Numbered from the stretch's first letter, positions 26,170-37,153 are shown. The stretch: DNA of 56,929 bases from Seminavis robusta (GCA_903772945.1 CAICTM010000604.1:1-56929); one strand, 5' to 3'. Numbers and translations: made by a program. Notes: a model not told the origin generated them from the letters alone.

Positions 26170-28739
26170 TTAGATGGCATTGCTGCCAGCATCACTGTCA
26201 CTGTCATCATCAAGGGCTCCGACATTGTCTTCCTCATTGTCTCCATCAAGTGCATCGAAGGGAATGCACTCCAAATCAGCCAAATCGTTGGTTCCATCCT
26301 CCACCATTTTAGCCAAATCTTGAGCTGTTTCCTCTGTGCTTACCTCCTCCTCAATTTCAGCTTCTGGGATGCTAGCTGCCTGGCTAGAAGCACTAGCACC
26401 TGGAATAGAAGCTGCAATTGGAGTGCTGGCAGCCAGCTCTGATAGTAGCTTCCCAGTCAACCTATCGAACAGCAATTCAGCCTTGGAATCGCCTATCTTG
26501 AGGCAGCTCTTGGATTTGGTCGAAACATGCCCCTTCTTACCGCAGAACGGGCAAAACTTTCCTTTGCTAGTTGTCGTCTTTGTCGTTTTCCTCTTCTTTG
26601 CAGGCCGTTTTGCGGCATTCTCGGCATCGATCCGTGCCGCCTCAGCAGGAAGCTGCTCTTGCGGAAGATCCAAATTCATGCCCGGCGGTAGCATTTGTGT
26701 CGTTTCGCCCATGACTTCTTCGTGGCAATGGTTTCAATACGGATCCTCTCGTTCTTCTTTTCCTGCCCGGTATTTTTTGTACTCTGGAGTCTTCAGCCGG
26801 TCCAATCGTTTCTGCCTAGCATCCTGTCGGAACGTCAGGTAATGCTGGACGTGTGGAGTCATGTCAATGCCGAGCTTGACAATAGACGGTGAAAAATCCA
26901 TATATCCAAGGAGAGATGCCGATGGCCAAGGCAAGACGGTTGGCTAGCGAACAGGACCCGGAAAGACTGTTGTTTGGGTGCGAACCAGGTACAGACGCTG
27001 TTGAATGACTCGTTTGCATTCGTGTCCAAGCCGTGGGCAATCTCTCTCAGTCGCTCAAGTTCACAGTAGCGCCCCATTTTCTTCTTTAGCAGCTCGTACA
27101 GTTCCGCATCTTCTTTCTTGTCGCGGTAGTACTTCTTGCTAGCAAGTTGCTCAGCTTCCGTTGCCTTGCAGCGAGCGCACCAATCACCGCATTTGTCGTG
27201 CGAATCAAAATGGTGCTCCAAACAGGCCCAAGCAACGTCAACAAATTCGGATTCATCCCGGTCTTTGAGTGTGCGGGCCATGTAACCGTAATTCTTGCCA
27301 AGACGAATGGAATCCAACCTCGTCATTGTCTTCTTGTCGGCAACCTTGGCCAAATCCAAGCGAATGAGTTCCCCGGTCAACTGTTTGCGGCGGTGGTTGG
27401 GATCAGCACAAAATTTGGCTCGGGAATATGGCCGGGTAATTTCCCTTTGTCGGGGCGGTCTTGAAGCTCACCCTTATTCTTTCCCTTCGTCTTGGGAACC
27501 TGCGGTAGAACGGTAGTGTTGTTGTTGATAAGATAGTCTTTGTTTGACCACTTCAAATCAGCTCGAATGGACGAGTCGTCGTCGCAGCAAAGGAGCTCTA
27601 CAATAATGCCTTTATTGTCGTATAGATCAGTCACGATTTCCAAGGCCAAAGCCGCTTCCATGGCACCAGAAGAATCGTTTGGATCGTGGTTGCGGGGACA
27701 ATAGTGCTCTGGATAATCAGGACGAGTATCGGCATCAGGGTGATCCTTTTCATGCCGTTCGCATGTGCCGCACTTCTTGCTCTTTTGACCGAACGCAACA
27801 ACCTTTCGGGTCATGGCACCAACCAAACTACCGTGGCCAGACGATGAATTGTAGAGAAGGCCGGATCCTTTCTGCTGCCAAGCGCCGTCGTACGATCCCT
27901 TCAATTTGATCTTGACGGGATGGTCCTTATGCTGCTCTGGGATTGACATCTTCCACGCCAAATAATGTTCTTCCGTGGTTGATCGTCTGACTTCCTCGTC
28001 CAGATTTTCCATCAGGATTTCGTCCCTCAATTCGCGCAAGATATGGCCAATCCTTCGCTCTATGGTGGGAAACGTTTTGCCCGCCATTGTGGTATCATTC
28101 GGTAGCCCCATCAATCCAAGCAATTTGCCGGCTTCTACTCCACCGTCACCATTCGCAAGGTTCCCAAGGACGAATAATAGATTGAGCTGATAATCGGTGC
28201 TTCTCTCGTATTTCTTGTCGTCGGTATGCATTGTTGTCTTTGCCGGAATTGGTAATTCGTAGACGTAATCACATTCTTCGTTCGCACATCTCAGTCGCAC
28301 TTGTGAAACAATGCCGCAGTTGTGCACGTTCATTATCAATGGCATTGGCTTGTCGTAAAAATCGCAATGAGGGCATTTGGCAAAATCGGCAACTAGCTTT
28401 TCAAGTTGAGTCGTCTCCAAAAGGAGGCGGCTTGCGGCTTTGGTATTGAATTCAGTGATGGTGAGTTCATTGTCGTCGTCTCTTCGTGCTAGCCTCTTCT
28501 TCTTCAGCTGTAGTTGCTCCTTCGGTTGCAACCTCGTCTGCTACAATATCGTCCTGAAACAGGAGTCTCTTCCCATGTTTGTTGGTACCGCTGTTGGCAT
28601 TTCGAGTCGTCCTTCCAGTGCTAGGAACACATTCGTTTACTCCAGCCAGCTTATTCCAACCAGTGCCACTTGCACTAAGCTTTGCTATTTCACTGCTAGC
28701 TGATGGCTTCCATTTGGTGCGTTGTGTGGGAGTTGTCAT
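26170..28739 (-). pseudogene. Broken Kolobok/Mutator-like DDE transposase
   Basis: Pieces in order: 28739-28467 (N-terminal 90 aa), ~28531-27415 (DDE core), ~27420-26940, ~26934-26734, and 26733-26170. The core carries CPHCDFYDKP, MGLPNDTTMAGKTFP, a catalytic-type LKGSYDGAWQQKGSG, CGTCERHEKD, CPRNHDPNDSSGAMEA and LLCCDDDSSIRADLKW. Downstream pieces hold HFDSHDKCGDWCARC and NANESFNSVCTWFAPK, then a C-terminal zinc knuckle (CPFCGKKGHVSTKSKSC) and an acidic tail. Frame changes are needed near 28480-28530, 27408-27420 (apparent loss of one A), about 26960-26985 and about 26915; TGA at 26736-26734 interrupts the last in-frame part. Order and spacing fit one ancestral protein of ~800 aa. Family assignment rests on these motifs from memory. 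Confidence 0.72.
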
Positions 28740-29067
28740 AGTGATATCTTCAGGCGAAACGCAGATGTTGAATTGCCGCTAACTAATGTGCGCTGAGTGA
28801 AGCTTCTTCATTCTGACGAGTTGTGCAGGGTCCAACGAGTTGAAGATTTGGCTCCAAAATGACGACTCGGCCTGCTCTAACGGATTTCATTCATGCTACA
28901 TACAATCGAAAGACTTATGCACAGAGGTGCGCGAAGCTAGAATTCACAGAGGAAATAGCGCGAACCAAGAATCCGGCGAGTTTTAGAATATTACCACCCA
29001 TCGAAATTCCAAATTCCGTACATATGCAAAAGATCTTATGTTTCGAACGTCACTATTTTTCGCAGAC

Positions 29068-29103
29068 TAAAGCTGGCTTACATCCTGGGTTCGACCACCT
29101 TAA
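29068..29103 (-). repeat. Right terminal inverted repeat, TTAA element
   Basis: Exact reverse complement of 25371-25406, ending in TTAA at 29100-29103. Confidence 0.9.
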
Positions 29104-30036
29104 ATAGGAAAATCCTGTAAAGTTTCGAGTCGAGTGTCATTTTTCATGGGTGACATCACAGAACAGAATTCTGATTGAAGTTCGATTCGATTCGATTCGA
29201 TTCGATTATTCGGATTGATTCGATTGAATTCATCTATCTACATGTAATTCGATATAAGGGGGTTTAGAGTAGGGAAATTAGCTACAGAAGCCAGCCGGGA
29301 CAGTCGAAATTCAGGACTAGGTTCTGTGGGATCAGGGGCAAGAAATGGAGGACCATTACGGGGGGCAAAGGGTTTGGCTGATTGATTCATCATTCCAAAA
29401 TCTCAATAATGGCAACAAGCACCTTCCCTCTGACCCCCTCCAGCCCCCCTCCCCACAATGGCTAGACAACCTCCTTCACACAGCCTTCACACTTATACAA
29501 TGCTTCAATCTGCACCAAATGCCCTCCTTCCCCTGACTGACAAACACTACACCCCTCCACTCAACCTCTCCACTCAGCTCGGCAACCATCTCCTCAGGTC
29601 TATCTCCATTGCTTCCACCACCATTTACTCCTCTGGAACTACAGTACGCCTACAGATCCCTTACTGGCTTGTTTCACCCACAGCCCCACAGTACCACAAC
29701 ACTTCAGTTGATCCATTAGCGCATCCAAACTTGCGTGACTTAGCCATCCTACACCTTACTAGCCTTCTAATCCCATAGTAGTCCATATACGTACAATATA
29801 TATGTACATGTGCATGTGCGTACTGGTATGCATAACATAAATATTATTCATTCCAAGATCTCTGGTGCTCTGGTTGTAAGATGTGTTCTGGTGGGGATAC
29901 ACCATGTGTGCCTGTTTAGTCAAATAAAACAAACCCCAGCCAAGGGTGCAGAAAGAGCCCCAGTCTCACTTTAGGCAATCCTAACAGACGGGCAACAAGC
30001 CATTTTGTCCAGTGGTATACAAAGCAAAGCACTCCA
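29104..30036. other. Intergenic with ATTCG microsatellite and CT-rich tract
   Basis: A (GATTC)n tract lies at about 29181-29207. 29400-29780 is C/T-rich with a 106-aa frame of low complexity (S, T, L, P) that I do not accept as a gene. An alternating purine-pyrimidine stretch (TATATATGTACATGTGCATG) lies near 29800-29820. No RNA gene recognised. Confidence 0.45.
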
Positions 30037-30933
30037 TCAGGGAATGTCTTGAACACCTATTTTTAATCCCTGGGCCAACACAGCTTTCACCACGGACAGA
30101 CATGCCGACGGGCATAATCGGAACCTGTGTGTGTCTCTCTTGACAGACACAGTTTTGAATTCGAGATCCAGAAATGCTTGTATTTCGGCATCCGGAACTT
30201 TCCGGCCATGCGGATGTGGGCCTGACCAGCCGGATGTATGCATCTCTGTGATCTTGCTGGGAGAACCCAAAAGAGTCTTGGAAAAATAGAGGTAGTAATG
30301 AACCATGCCACTTTTCTTGGGGCTTCTTCGGCATGTGATTTGCCAGTTATTGTTCTGCATGTCGTTCCACTCCATGTCTAACCAAGATGAATAGAATCCC
30401 TTGGAGGAACAGGCGAGATATCCAATACCATCACTACTTCCACGACTATGATGTAAACGTCCAATTTCAGTCAAACCCTTTTCAATTATTGTTTTCTGGC
30501 TCGTTTCTTCCCACTTCCAACCGGAATGCCAATCTCGGTGCAATGGGACATGCTCGGAATAATAGATGTAGTCATCTGTATCCAATGCACACAAGCTCAT
30601 GTCCAATGTTGTTGAATAATCTTTCTTCTTTGGGTTTTGTTGTCGTTGAAATTGGGGAGAATCACCCACAAGGAAATGTCGGCACTGCATCCCACAGTAT
30701 CGGAATGGTTCTCCCCGACAACACGAACAGGGTTCCAGCACTGCCAACCCACTAAAGCTTGCAATCAGTAGCAACACTTCCACTCCCTTGAGGGCTGACA
30801 GATTACTACTCGAGTTGTTGTCCTGGATGCATCGTTGGACTTGTTCCACTCGAGGGCTACAGACAAGGATTGGGAAATTCTTGCGCGACCAGTGGGTAGG
30901 TGGAGGGTCAGCTAGGAGGTAGCAGCTTTCCAT
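30037..30933 (-). CDS. Unrecognised protein with Cys-rich N-terminal part
   Basis: 298 aa from ATG 30933 (MESCYLLADPPPTHW). The frame is open upstream to ~31203 and would add a membrane-anchor-like segment (HWLILGSFVAFIHCAI), but has no ATG; a signal-anchored form with an unseen upstream exon is possible. Visible features are a hydrophobic stretch (VEVLLLIASFSGLAVL), a Cys cluster (PCSCCRGEPFRYCGMQCRHF), ALDTDDYIYYSEHVPLHRDW and WLDMEWNDMQNNNWQ. The DTDDYIYY and HRDW words recall Golgi glycosyltransferases, but that is a guess. The start diverges from the gene at 31222, 288 bases away. Confidence 0.5.
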   Translation of the reverse strand: MESCYLLADPPPTHWSRKNFPILVCSPRVEQVQRCIQDNNSSSNLSALKGVEVLLLIASFSGLAVLEPCSCCRGEPFRYCGMQCRHFLVGDSPQFQRQQNPKKKDYSTTLDMSLCALDTDDYIYYSEHVPLHRDWHSGWKWEETSQKTIIEKGLTEIGRLHHSRGSSDGIGYLACSSKGFYSSWLDMEWNDMQNNNWQITCRRSPKKSGMVHYYLYFSKTLLGSPSKITEMHTSGWSGPHPHGRKVPDAEIQAFLDLEFKTVSVKRDTHRFRLCPSACLSVVKAVLAQGLKIGVQDIP

Positions 30934-31221
30934 TCTTCTTTGTTGCACACTGACTTGATGAGAGAATTCTGTGAGGAGACCAGAAAGCCGCGATGCTCGT
31001 GGCTTTGTGATGGCACAATGGATGAAAGCGACGAAAGATCCAAGGATAAGCCAGTGGATCGGCCTTACGGTCCGGTACCGTACCGTGTTGAGAAGATCCA
31101 AGGGTTCAGCGTCTCGGCAAACAATACGGAAGCAGAGAACACTTCTCACGGTCCCTGGACCCTTTGAGCAAGAGAAGAAGCCCCAACAGCACTGGCACGG
31201 CTACCGGTAGTAGTTAGTAAA
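30934..31221. promoter_or_regulatory. Short divergent intergenic region
   Basis: 288 bases between two divergent ATGs, containing the palindromes GGTCCGGTACCGTACCG near 31068-31084 and TACCGGTA at 31202-31209, the second only 13 bases before the plus-strand ATG. Confidence 0.4.
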
Positions 31222-32417
31222 ATGAACCCGCCGCAAGAGGAAGAGCAGCAGGAGCACACGGAAGGATCTCCTCGAGAACCGCTCCTTCCAAAGAGAGATG
31301 ATGAAGGTCAAACTGGAACGATAGAAGGACTACAGACGAAAACAACGGCCAAAATAATAATCAAGACGGCAACGATAACTCGGATGAGTCCTCTCCCAGT
31401 GAGTCTCCTCCCAGTGCTGCCTTGTTGGGACTGTTGACTCTGGCACTGGTGTTGGTGGGTTTGGGTTTGGTAGTCTGGGTCTGTTTTCTGCCGCTCTGGA
31501 TCTGGTTGTTGTTGCTAGTGTCACTGCATCACATCGACCACACGTGGATGCTTCTATTCTCTGTTCTGGGCGTCAACGTGCTCCATCTCTGGGGGCTCTG
31601 GACATCACCCTTGTATTTGTCATGGCAGCGCACTCTTGTGTTGCCCTTTCGACGACTGCTGTTTCCGTTGGTGCCACAAATTGCTCGCATCGAAAGCATT
31701 CGAGAGCAAGAAACCACACAGTATTACACTGCTTCACAACATGTATCATCATCAAGTCCGTCGTTTCGAAAATCGGTACGACGACACTACCGTCGCATGG
31801 AGAAAATCTATCAACGACACCATATTCGTCATGTCTGTGTGGATGCCGAACGACAGTTATGTTTGCAACAAGTGCTTCCCATTCTGTGGCAACATCAGCA
31901 ACGCGCCACATCCAGTAGCATGCCGATGGATGAGTTTATCAAACGGACCTTGGTCGTCACGGTGGTACCCGATGGAATACTCGATTTGTATTATACACCA
32001 CAAGACCAATTGGTGGCGGTCCAATTTTCCATTTGGCAAGCACCGCATGTCTGGCACTGGTTCATGTACTTTTGTGACACCGGACATTCGCAGGCGGGAA
32101 TATGGTGGCACGGAGCCTTGTTGGCCATGCAACGGGGACACGTCTTGGCACAGCAAAATCAACATGATGTTTGGGTCAATGCCCAAGTGCATCAGCAGGA
32201 TAGCAAGTCCCATGCGGGGTATGCGGCTGCTAGTCACACTCATCTAGATATGCTCTCGGACCTGTATCCGTGGACGTTTACACGACAAGTTCCAGAGAGT
32301 GTTCAGCAACTACGATTGTGGGATTCACCTGCCGAAGCTGCAGCGTCTACCGAAGATGCCGCAGCCTCGGATACTGCTGCTGCTTCATCAAACTCACTAA
32401 TACGTCTAGCTGGTTAG
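31222..32417 (+). CDS. Polytopic membrane protein, unrecognised; probable 1-base frameshift
   Basis: ATG 31222 opens an acidic N-terminus (MNPPQEEEQQEHTEGSPREP) that ends at 31437. The main body lies in another frame, open from 31305 to the stop at 32417 but without its own ATG. Joining them needs a one-base shift somewhere in 31305-31400; no plausible intron fits. The body shows D/N/S-rich text (NNGQNNNQDGNDNSDESSPS), then about three membrane spans (LLTLALVLVGLGLVVWVCFL and following), and a soluble domain of ~230 residues (YYTPQDQLVAVQFSIW, HVWHWFMYFCDTGHSQAGIW). The soluble part has an acyl- or aminoacyl-transferase flavour, but I do not recognise it. The break could be real, or a sequence error. 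Confidence 0.55.
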
Positions 32418-33315
32418 CTAGGAAGATCTGTGGGTGTGCAGCGCTGAAATGTTCCCAAACTCAATTTTCATATTCAATATTGTATGTATGCTTCCCCATA
32501 CGGCGAGACTCTTGTTGGGGGTCCAGCCCCAGCTAGCATATACACCGATCACTGCAAGGGGGGTCGAGCCCCGGCTACACTATACAGCAATCAGCGAAAA
32601 GATGGGGTTTCTTCCGTGTGGCTGGTCAATCACTATAGGTTGCTTGGAAAGGGATACCGGTAGTGTATGACAGAGCCAGCACACTCCAGCATTGTTTAGC
32701 TGTACTTACACATTAGAAAGGCAAACGCCAGACCTACGGGTAGTTTTCCTTGAGACCAATGGTTGGTTGGTTGGATGTACCGTATTGAATGTTCTGTTTG
32801 TTGGGCTTCCTGATTCTGTGTCGCTGGTCCACCACGGTACCGTACGGTACCTGGTACCGGTAACGAAGAACCCGTTCTGCACCTTTTACTTTTGTGGTTG
32901 TGATGGCCCGTTGTGTTTCAAACTGCATATTCATTCGGTAAGAGGAAAGACAGCAGACCCTTTCATGCAGTAGTCTACTGGTAGCTAGCTAGGAGTAGCC
33001 ACATTTACCGTGCCAAGAGCACAGAGGCGCACTTCGATCGTTCCAACGGATTTGGCTCGAAGTCGCGGGCTCGTTCGCTCAAATGGCACTTTTTCCACGC
33101 AATTCAAATGCATTTCACGTTTACATGCAAATAAAATGAAAAACCAAGACTCAAATCAGAAAATAATCAAAAGCAAGTCTTGACACACAACGGCTGTTCC
33201 AGCGTTTCAGCCTCATTTTTTCGAGTACTGGACCCCAAGACAACGAAGGAGGTTGGACAAAGACCCTGACACAGCTCTTGACACAACATTACTGTAGCAG
33301 TTAGCTGATGTGACC
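32418..33315. other. Intergenic with small tandem repeat and palindromes
   Basis: 898 bases. A two-copy repeat lies at 32515-32598, and an extended palindrome cluster (GGTACCGTACGGTACC and TGGTACCGGTAAC) at about 32836-32863. Short ORFs are not protein-like. It includes the lipase promoter at its right end. Confidence 0.45.
32515..32598 (+). repeat. Two ~42-base repeats, each with a GGGG...CCCC stem
   Basis: Copy A 32515-32557 and copy B 32558-32598 share GGGGGTC(C/G)AGCCCC(A/G)GCTA, then TATACA and ATCA(C/G)(T/C)G. The G/C run in each copy can form a 4-bp stem. Function unknown. Confidence 0.6.
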
Positions 33316-34860
33316 ATGGAGATTGACGCTTTTTCTCCTGGCAACAGCAGTCGTTTGCTGCCCATCCCAGAGCCACTGGAGCTACTTCATACCAGTATTG
33401 GACCTCCTTCGCCATCGGAATACCCCAACGTCTTTGACGAGTCCAAGGACATGCTACTGTCGGCCATTCTCATTTATGGAGTCATTGATTTGCGGACATT
33501 GGCCAAGCAGGGACTGTTGGTGGATGCGAATACTGGTAGTAGTGACTGTTATCTGCTTCAACAGTTGCTGCAACTTCCCATTTCCGCCAAGGATGTGGTG
33601 CGCTTGGTGGCGCGCCATCGCAAGCAGATTGAAGAGCACATTGGCCGCGACTCGACCGAGCTCTACTTGGATGCCTTTGATGCCATTCAGTCTTCTTCGA
33701 GTTCAAGGGAACTCGAATTGGAATTCCGACGAGGACAGGTATCTCTGGTGGATTTCACCGTGTGTGCTGTGCAAGATGACAATATCGAGACCGAACTAGT
33801 CTATGCCATTTGTGTCGACACGGCACGGAGACGCATCACAGTCATCTTTCGGGGATGTTCGACCCGCAAGGATTGGACGATATGTGCCACGAACATACTC
33901 AAGGAACAACTCAATCCACTGTTTCGATTGGATCTAGAAAATCAACAACCAGAGTACATTGCCATTCACTCGGGATATTGCGACTACTTGTTCAATGCCA
34001 ACAATCAAGCCAGTGGTGTGAGCAAATTTGAAGAATTGGCGACTCGGCTGGAAGCATTGCAGCAAGAATACCCTGGATATCGAATCTACGTGACGGGACA
34101 TTCCCTGGGGGCTGCTCTGGCGACCGTTTTTAGTTTTCAAGCCGCCGCCACGGGTCGTCCTAAACAACAACAGGATGCTATATCGGTCATCAATTTTGCC
34201 AGTCCCATGGTGGGCAACTTGGCGTTTGAAACGGCCTTTCGACAGCTAGAAGCAGAGGGCAAGATACGATGTTTGCGCATCACAAATCATTTTGATATCT
34301 TCACACAGCTGCCAGACCGGGGGAATTGGCTCTATGTGGTAGCCTGTGCGGCTGGATTCCATCTCATTGCCTATGTGGCTTGGAGCTTGCTATTCTTCTT
34401 GTGCTTTCAAAACAATGTGTATCGGCACGTGGGAATGGATTTACACATTTACAAACAACGGCAAATTCCTGCCTGGCTCAAATGGAACAAGGTAGCACCA
34501 CAGAAGCAACAACAACAACAACAACAACAACAACAGCCAAAGTATTCTTACAAGGTCAAGCATTCGAGAGGGACGCCAGATAGCTTTGCCTGGAGGGTCG
34601 CGTTGGATTGGAAGAAACACTTTAAACAAGCGGTGCAACGGCTAGTGATGGTGCCGTTTGTGGTGGATTTCAACACCAATCACAGTGTCGAAGAACATTT
34701 GCATCGCCTGACGGGTCTTGCGGGCGAATTGGAGGGGGTTTATTTGCAAGACTTGTACAACAGAAAGACACCGACCATGTCGTCACCGACATCTGTAACA
34801 AGTCCCTTGGCAGGTGTCACCAACTGTTGTGCTGCAGATACCTTGTCCGATACATGGTAG
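33316..34860 (+). CDS. Class-3 lipase (alpha/beta hydrolase) with membrane insertion
   Basis: 514 aa from ATG 33316 (ACCATGGAG). Lipase_3 fold: ITVIFRGCSTRKDW (oxyanion region), nucleophile elbow YVTGHSLGAALAT (S263), then INFASPMVGNLAFE, ITNHFDIFTQLPD (D327) and YRHVGMDL (H371), a complete Ser-Asp-His triad. Between D and H, where most family members have only a short loop, a ~27-residue hydrophobic segment (LYVVACAAGFHLIAYVAWSL and on) is inserted and could dip into or cross a membrane. It would hydrolyse acyl glycerols or galactolipids; localisation unknown. The C-terminal part has a poly-Gln tract of about 10 residues encoded by CAA repeats (34507-34535) and a PDSFAWRVALDWKKHFKQA helix. 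The N-terminal ~130 residues are unlike the family. Confidence 0.82.
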   Translation: MEIDAFSPGNSSRLLPIPEPLELLHTSIGPPSPSEYPNVFDESKDMLLSAILIYGVIDLRTLAKQGLLVDANTGSSDCYLLQQLLQLPISAKDVVRLVARHRKQIEEHIGRDSTELYLDAFDAIQSSSSSRELELEFRRGQVSLVDFTVCAVQDDNIETELVYAICVDTARRRITVIFRGCSTRKDWTICATNILKEQLNPLFRLDLENQQPEYIAIHSGYCDYLFNANNQASGVSKFEELATRLEALQQEYPGYRIYVTGHSLGAALATVFSFQAAATGRPKQQQDAISVINFASPMVGNLAFETAFRQLEAEGKIRCLRITNHFDIFTQLPDRGNWLYVVACAAGFHLIAYVAWSLLFFLCFQNNVYRHVGMDLHIYKQRQIPAWLKWNKVAPQKQQQQQQQQQQPKYSYKVKHSRGTPDSFAWRVALDWKKHFKQAVQRLVMVPFVVDFNTNHSVEEHLHRLTGLAGELEGVYLQDLYNRKTPTMSSPTSVTSPLAGVTNCCAADTLSDTW

Positions 34861-35031
34861 AGGGAGAAAAGAGCATCGCAAGTCGACTACTCCAGGCGTC
34901 CGGTTCGCGCCAACAAGGCTACCGTAGCACAATGCAAGCGACGCGAGGAAAAACCAAAGTCCACCGGGCCAATCTCTCACACGAACGTGATTTCGATGGT
35001 ATGGTGCATGCTTATCATGGCGGCATTTGAG

Positions 35032-37153
35032 TTACGCAGTGTCACGGCCTGCCACCCAACTTGCTATCGTTTGACCCAACATACTACCCCGTTTGGACCT
35101 TTTCAGTTTTGACTCGAGGCTCTTGAGAGCCTTGCTGGACATTGGATCATCATCAAATAGTTGATTGCGAGTGGCCACCTGGATTGCTTTCCAGTAGTAG
35201 CCATCGGCCTTGGCTTTGTCTCGCTCCTCCAAATAGTAACAAATGCCGGTGGAGAACAATGCCACAAAGTAGGCTTCATCTTCGTTCGCTTCCTCTTGAC
35301 ATTGCTCCAGGTATTCTTCGAAGCAAGCCAATGCAGACGAAATTTCACCTTTCCGAAACAGAAGAATGGCTTGTTTCACACGTACGATAAGATGAAACTT
35401 GGGTGATAGTTTGAAAGGCACTGCGAGGAAAACCGTGTCATAACGAATTAAGCTGTTGTGATTCTCATGCATGGTCGTCTCAGAAATCAAGCTCCTCCAC
35501 AAATAAATTTTACTCTTACCTTCCTGATAATAGTATAGCGCTTGTGTCTCGTCTCCGGCCTTGCAATGAAAGTCTCCCAAAGCCACCATAGCATCTAGTT
35601 CTAGCATTAGGAGCATCTGACGTTGCTCCTCTTCCTTGGGTAGCACCACCGACAAGGCCTCTTGATACGCTTCGAGAGCTTGATCATTATTAGTTTGTGT
35701 CTTTTCGGGACTGCTGGAAGTATAGCAATCTCCCAAAGCGATAAATGTCCACGCCAACTGGATACGTTGTTCATCATCCTCTCGTAAAGATCTGGCAATT
35801 TGTAGACAATCTTCCAAGTAGGGCAACGCCATGTCTGGTTCCTGCAATCGAGTGTAGGCCATCCCAATCGCACGTGATGTTTCAATGACCTTTTCGTGCT
35901 CTATAGTCTGCTCCTCGTTGTGTTTTTGGAGCGCATATTTCCAATGCGTCAAGGCTTCCTGGAGCAATATGATGCGCATTGTGTCATCTTTTTTGATTCT
36001 ATTGGCACGGAGCATTTGTGCATGACCCATGAGATACAATGCATCGCCGGCAGAACAATTGGTTTGGATTGCTGTAGACGTTTTTTGGGAGGCTCCTCCG
36101 CCAAAATTCCATTTGAGCGTTTTCCATGCGTGCTGAAGGTTCTCAAATGCTTCTTGTAGTAGTTTGTCGTTATCGTTATTATGGGTTTGGTCTGTTGTAT
36201 TATTCGTTTTCGTACTCATGTTCAGGAGGGTCCTCCCCTTGCCAATGTAGCAGTCTGAATAGTAGCAGTTGGAACTGATAGGATGTTGCTGGTGCTTGTT
36301 ATGAAACGTCCGCAGAATTTCCATGGCATCCTCGTAGTATTTCATGGCATCTTCTAGTAGACCCATGTCATTGTGAACATTTCCTAATTTCAGGCGCCAA
36401 CACACTATCATCCCGAATGACTGCCGAACTGCCACGATAGTGAATACTCTGGAGAATCCGCAATCGGTCTTGGAGCGCCTTAGCTGCGCGGGGGAACAGT
36501 CCCATGGTCATGGCCAAGTCGGCAATTTTCTGGTTGGTCCACGCCATTTCAAATTCGCTTTTGGTGCGAAAGGCATTATCCAGTGTGAATTGCGGGTCCA
36601 TCCATCGTTCCTCCAACTCGCGTAATTCCACTTCCAATTGCGAAAGTTGCCGTGTGTCTTCTTCACTAGTACTGGCGCTGGCGTTTGTCGTTGTCGTCGC
36701 GTAGACTCGGTGCTGTTTGTGTAAGAATGGCCTCGGCTTGTCCAGGCAGTTCTCATACAGACGGTCTAGAAGGATTTGTAGCTGTGGACTGGATCTTTTT
36801 TTCCCAAACAAATTCTTGACCGGTTCTGTTGTGCGTGTTGCGGCTGTCGTGGTAGTAACAATCGTAGAGCCACTCATCCTTCGGCCTTGGATGCTGAGCC
36901 CTGTCGGCAGTTCGTACGGAAAGAGAGTTGGCATTTGACTGGCAAACGGATCCACGTCCCCCAAGGCAGCAATCCAAGACGGCTGGTCTCTCCAGAGCCG
37001 ATGAAGAACCTCTTCCTCATCGTTGCCGGAAAGGTCGTCATTATTTCGAGAGGAAAGTCTCTGCTGCTGCAATACTGACTCCTCATTGCTGGAAAGAGCA
37101 TATTCTTCGTCCATCACATTCGTATACCGGTAGTAGCACGGCCTTTCTCTCAT
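35032..37153 (-). CDS. TPR-repeat protein with FPY motif; probable 1-base frameshift
   Basis: ATG 37153 (MRERPCYYRY) opens a frame to 36368. The second part continues in another frame from ~36400 to the stop at 35032. The two join sensibly if one base is skipped near 36385-36402, giving ...DDSVLAP then LKLGNVHNDMGLLEDAMKYY, a normal kinesin-light-chain-type TPR. About eight TPRs follow (AIGMAYTRLQEPDMALPYLE, ALGDFHCKAGDETQALYYYQ). A 64-base GT-AG intron in this region would also restore frame, but would delete the LG of a repeat, so a frameshift or sequence error is preferred. The N-terminal ~110 residues are disordered and contain DPFASQMPTLFPY, resembling the motif in the genes at 6.3 and 18.5 kb. 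A protein-interaction scaffold; partner unknown. Confidence 0.7.

Larger units (their letters stand above)
25371..29103. mobile_element. TTAA-flanked DNA transposon with decayed transposase (Kolobok-like)
   Basis: Both ends carry a perfect 36-base inverted repeat (25371-25406 and 29068-29103) whose outermost four bases are TTAA at each end. TTAA target duplications are known for piggyBac and Kolobok elements. The internal gene (minus strand) resembles the Mutator-like/Kolobok DDE domain (DGAWQQKGSG, KKCGTC, NDSSGAMEA), not piggyBac. It is broken by several frameshifts and one in-frame stop, so this copy cannot make a full enzyme, though its ends look intact and could still be mobilised by another copy. 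764 bases between the left repeat and the end of the gene hold no gene. Confidence 0.75.

Noticed and set aside
25371..29103. piggyBac, suggested by the TTAA ends
   Set aside because: The transposase words (DGAWQQKGSG, DSSGAMEA, Cys pairs) match the Mutator-like/Kolobok type rather than piggyBac.
29458..29778. 106-aa plus ORF in CT-rich DNA
   Set aside because: Low-complexity S/T/L/P text without domain or neighbouring evidence; no homologue recognised.
36380..36470. 64-base GT-AG intron in the TPR gene that would restore the frame
   Set aside because: It would remove the conserved LG of a TPR; a one-base shift gives a better repeat, though the intron is not excluded.
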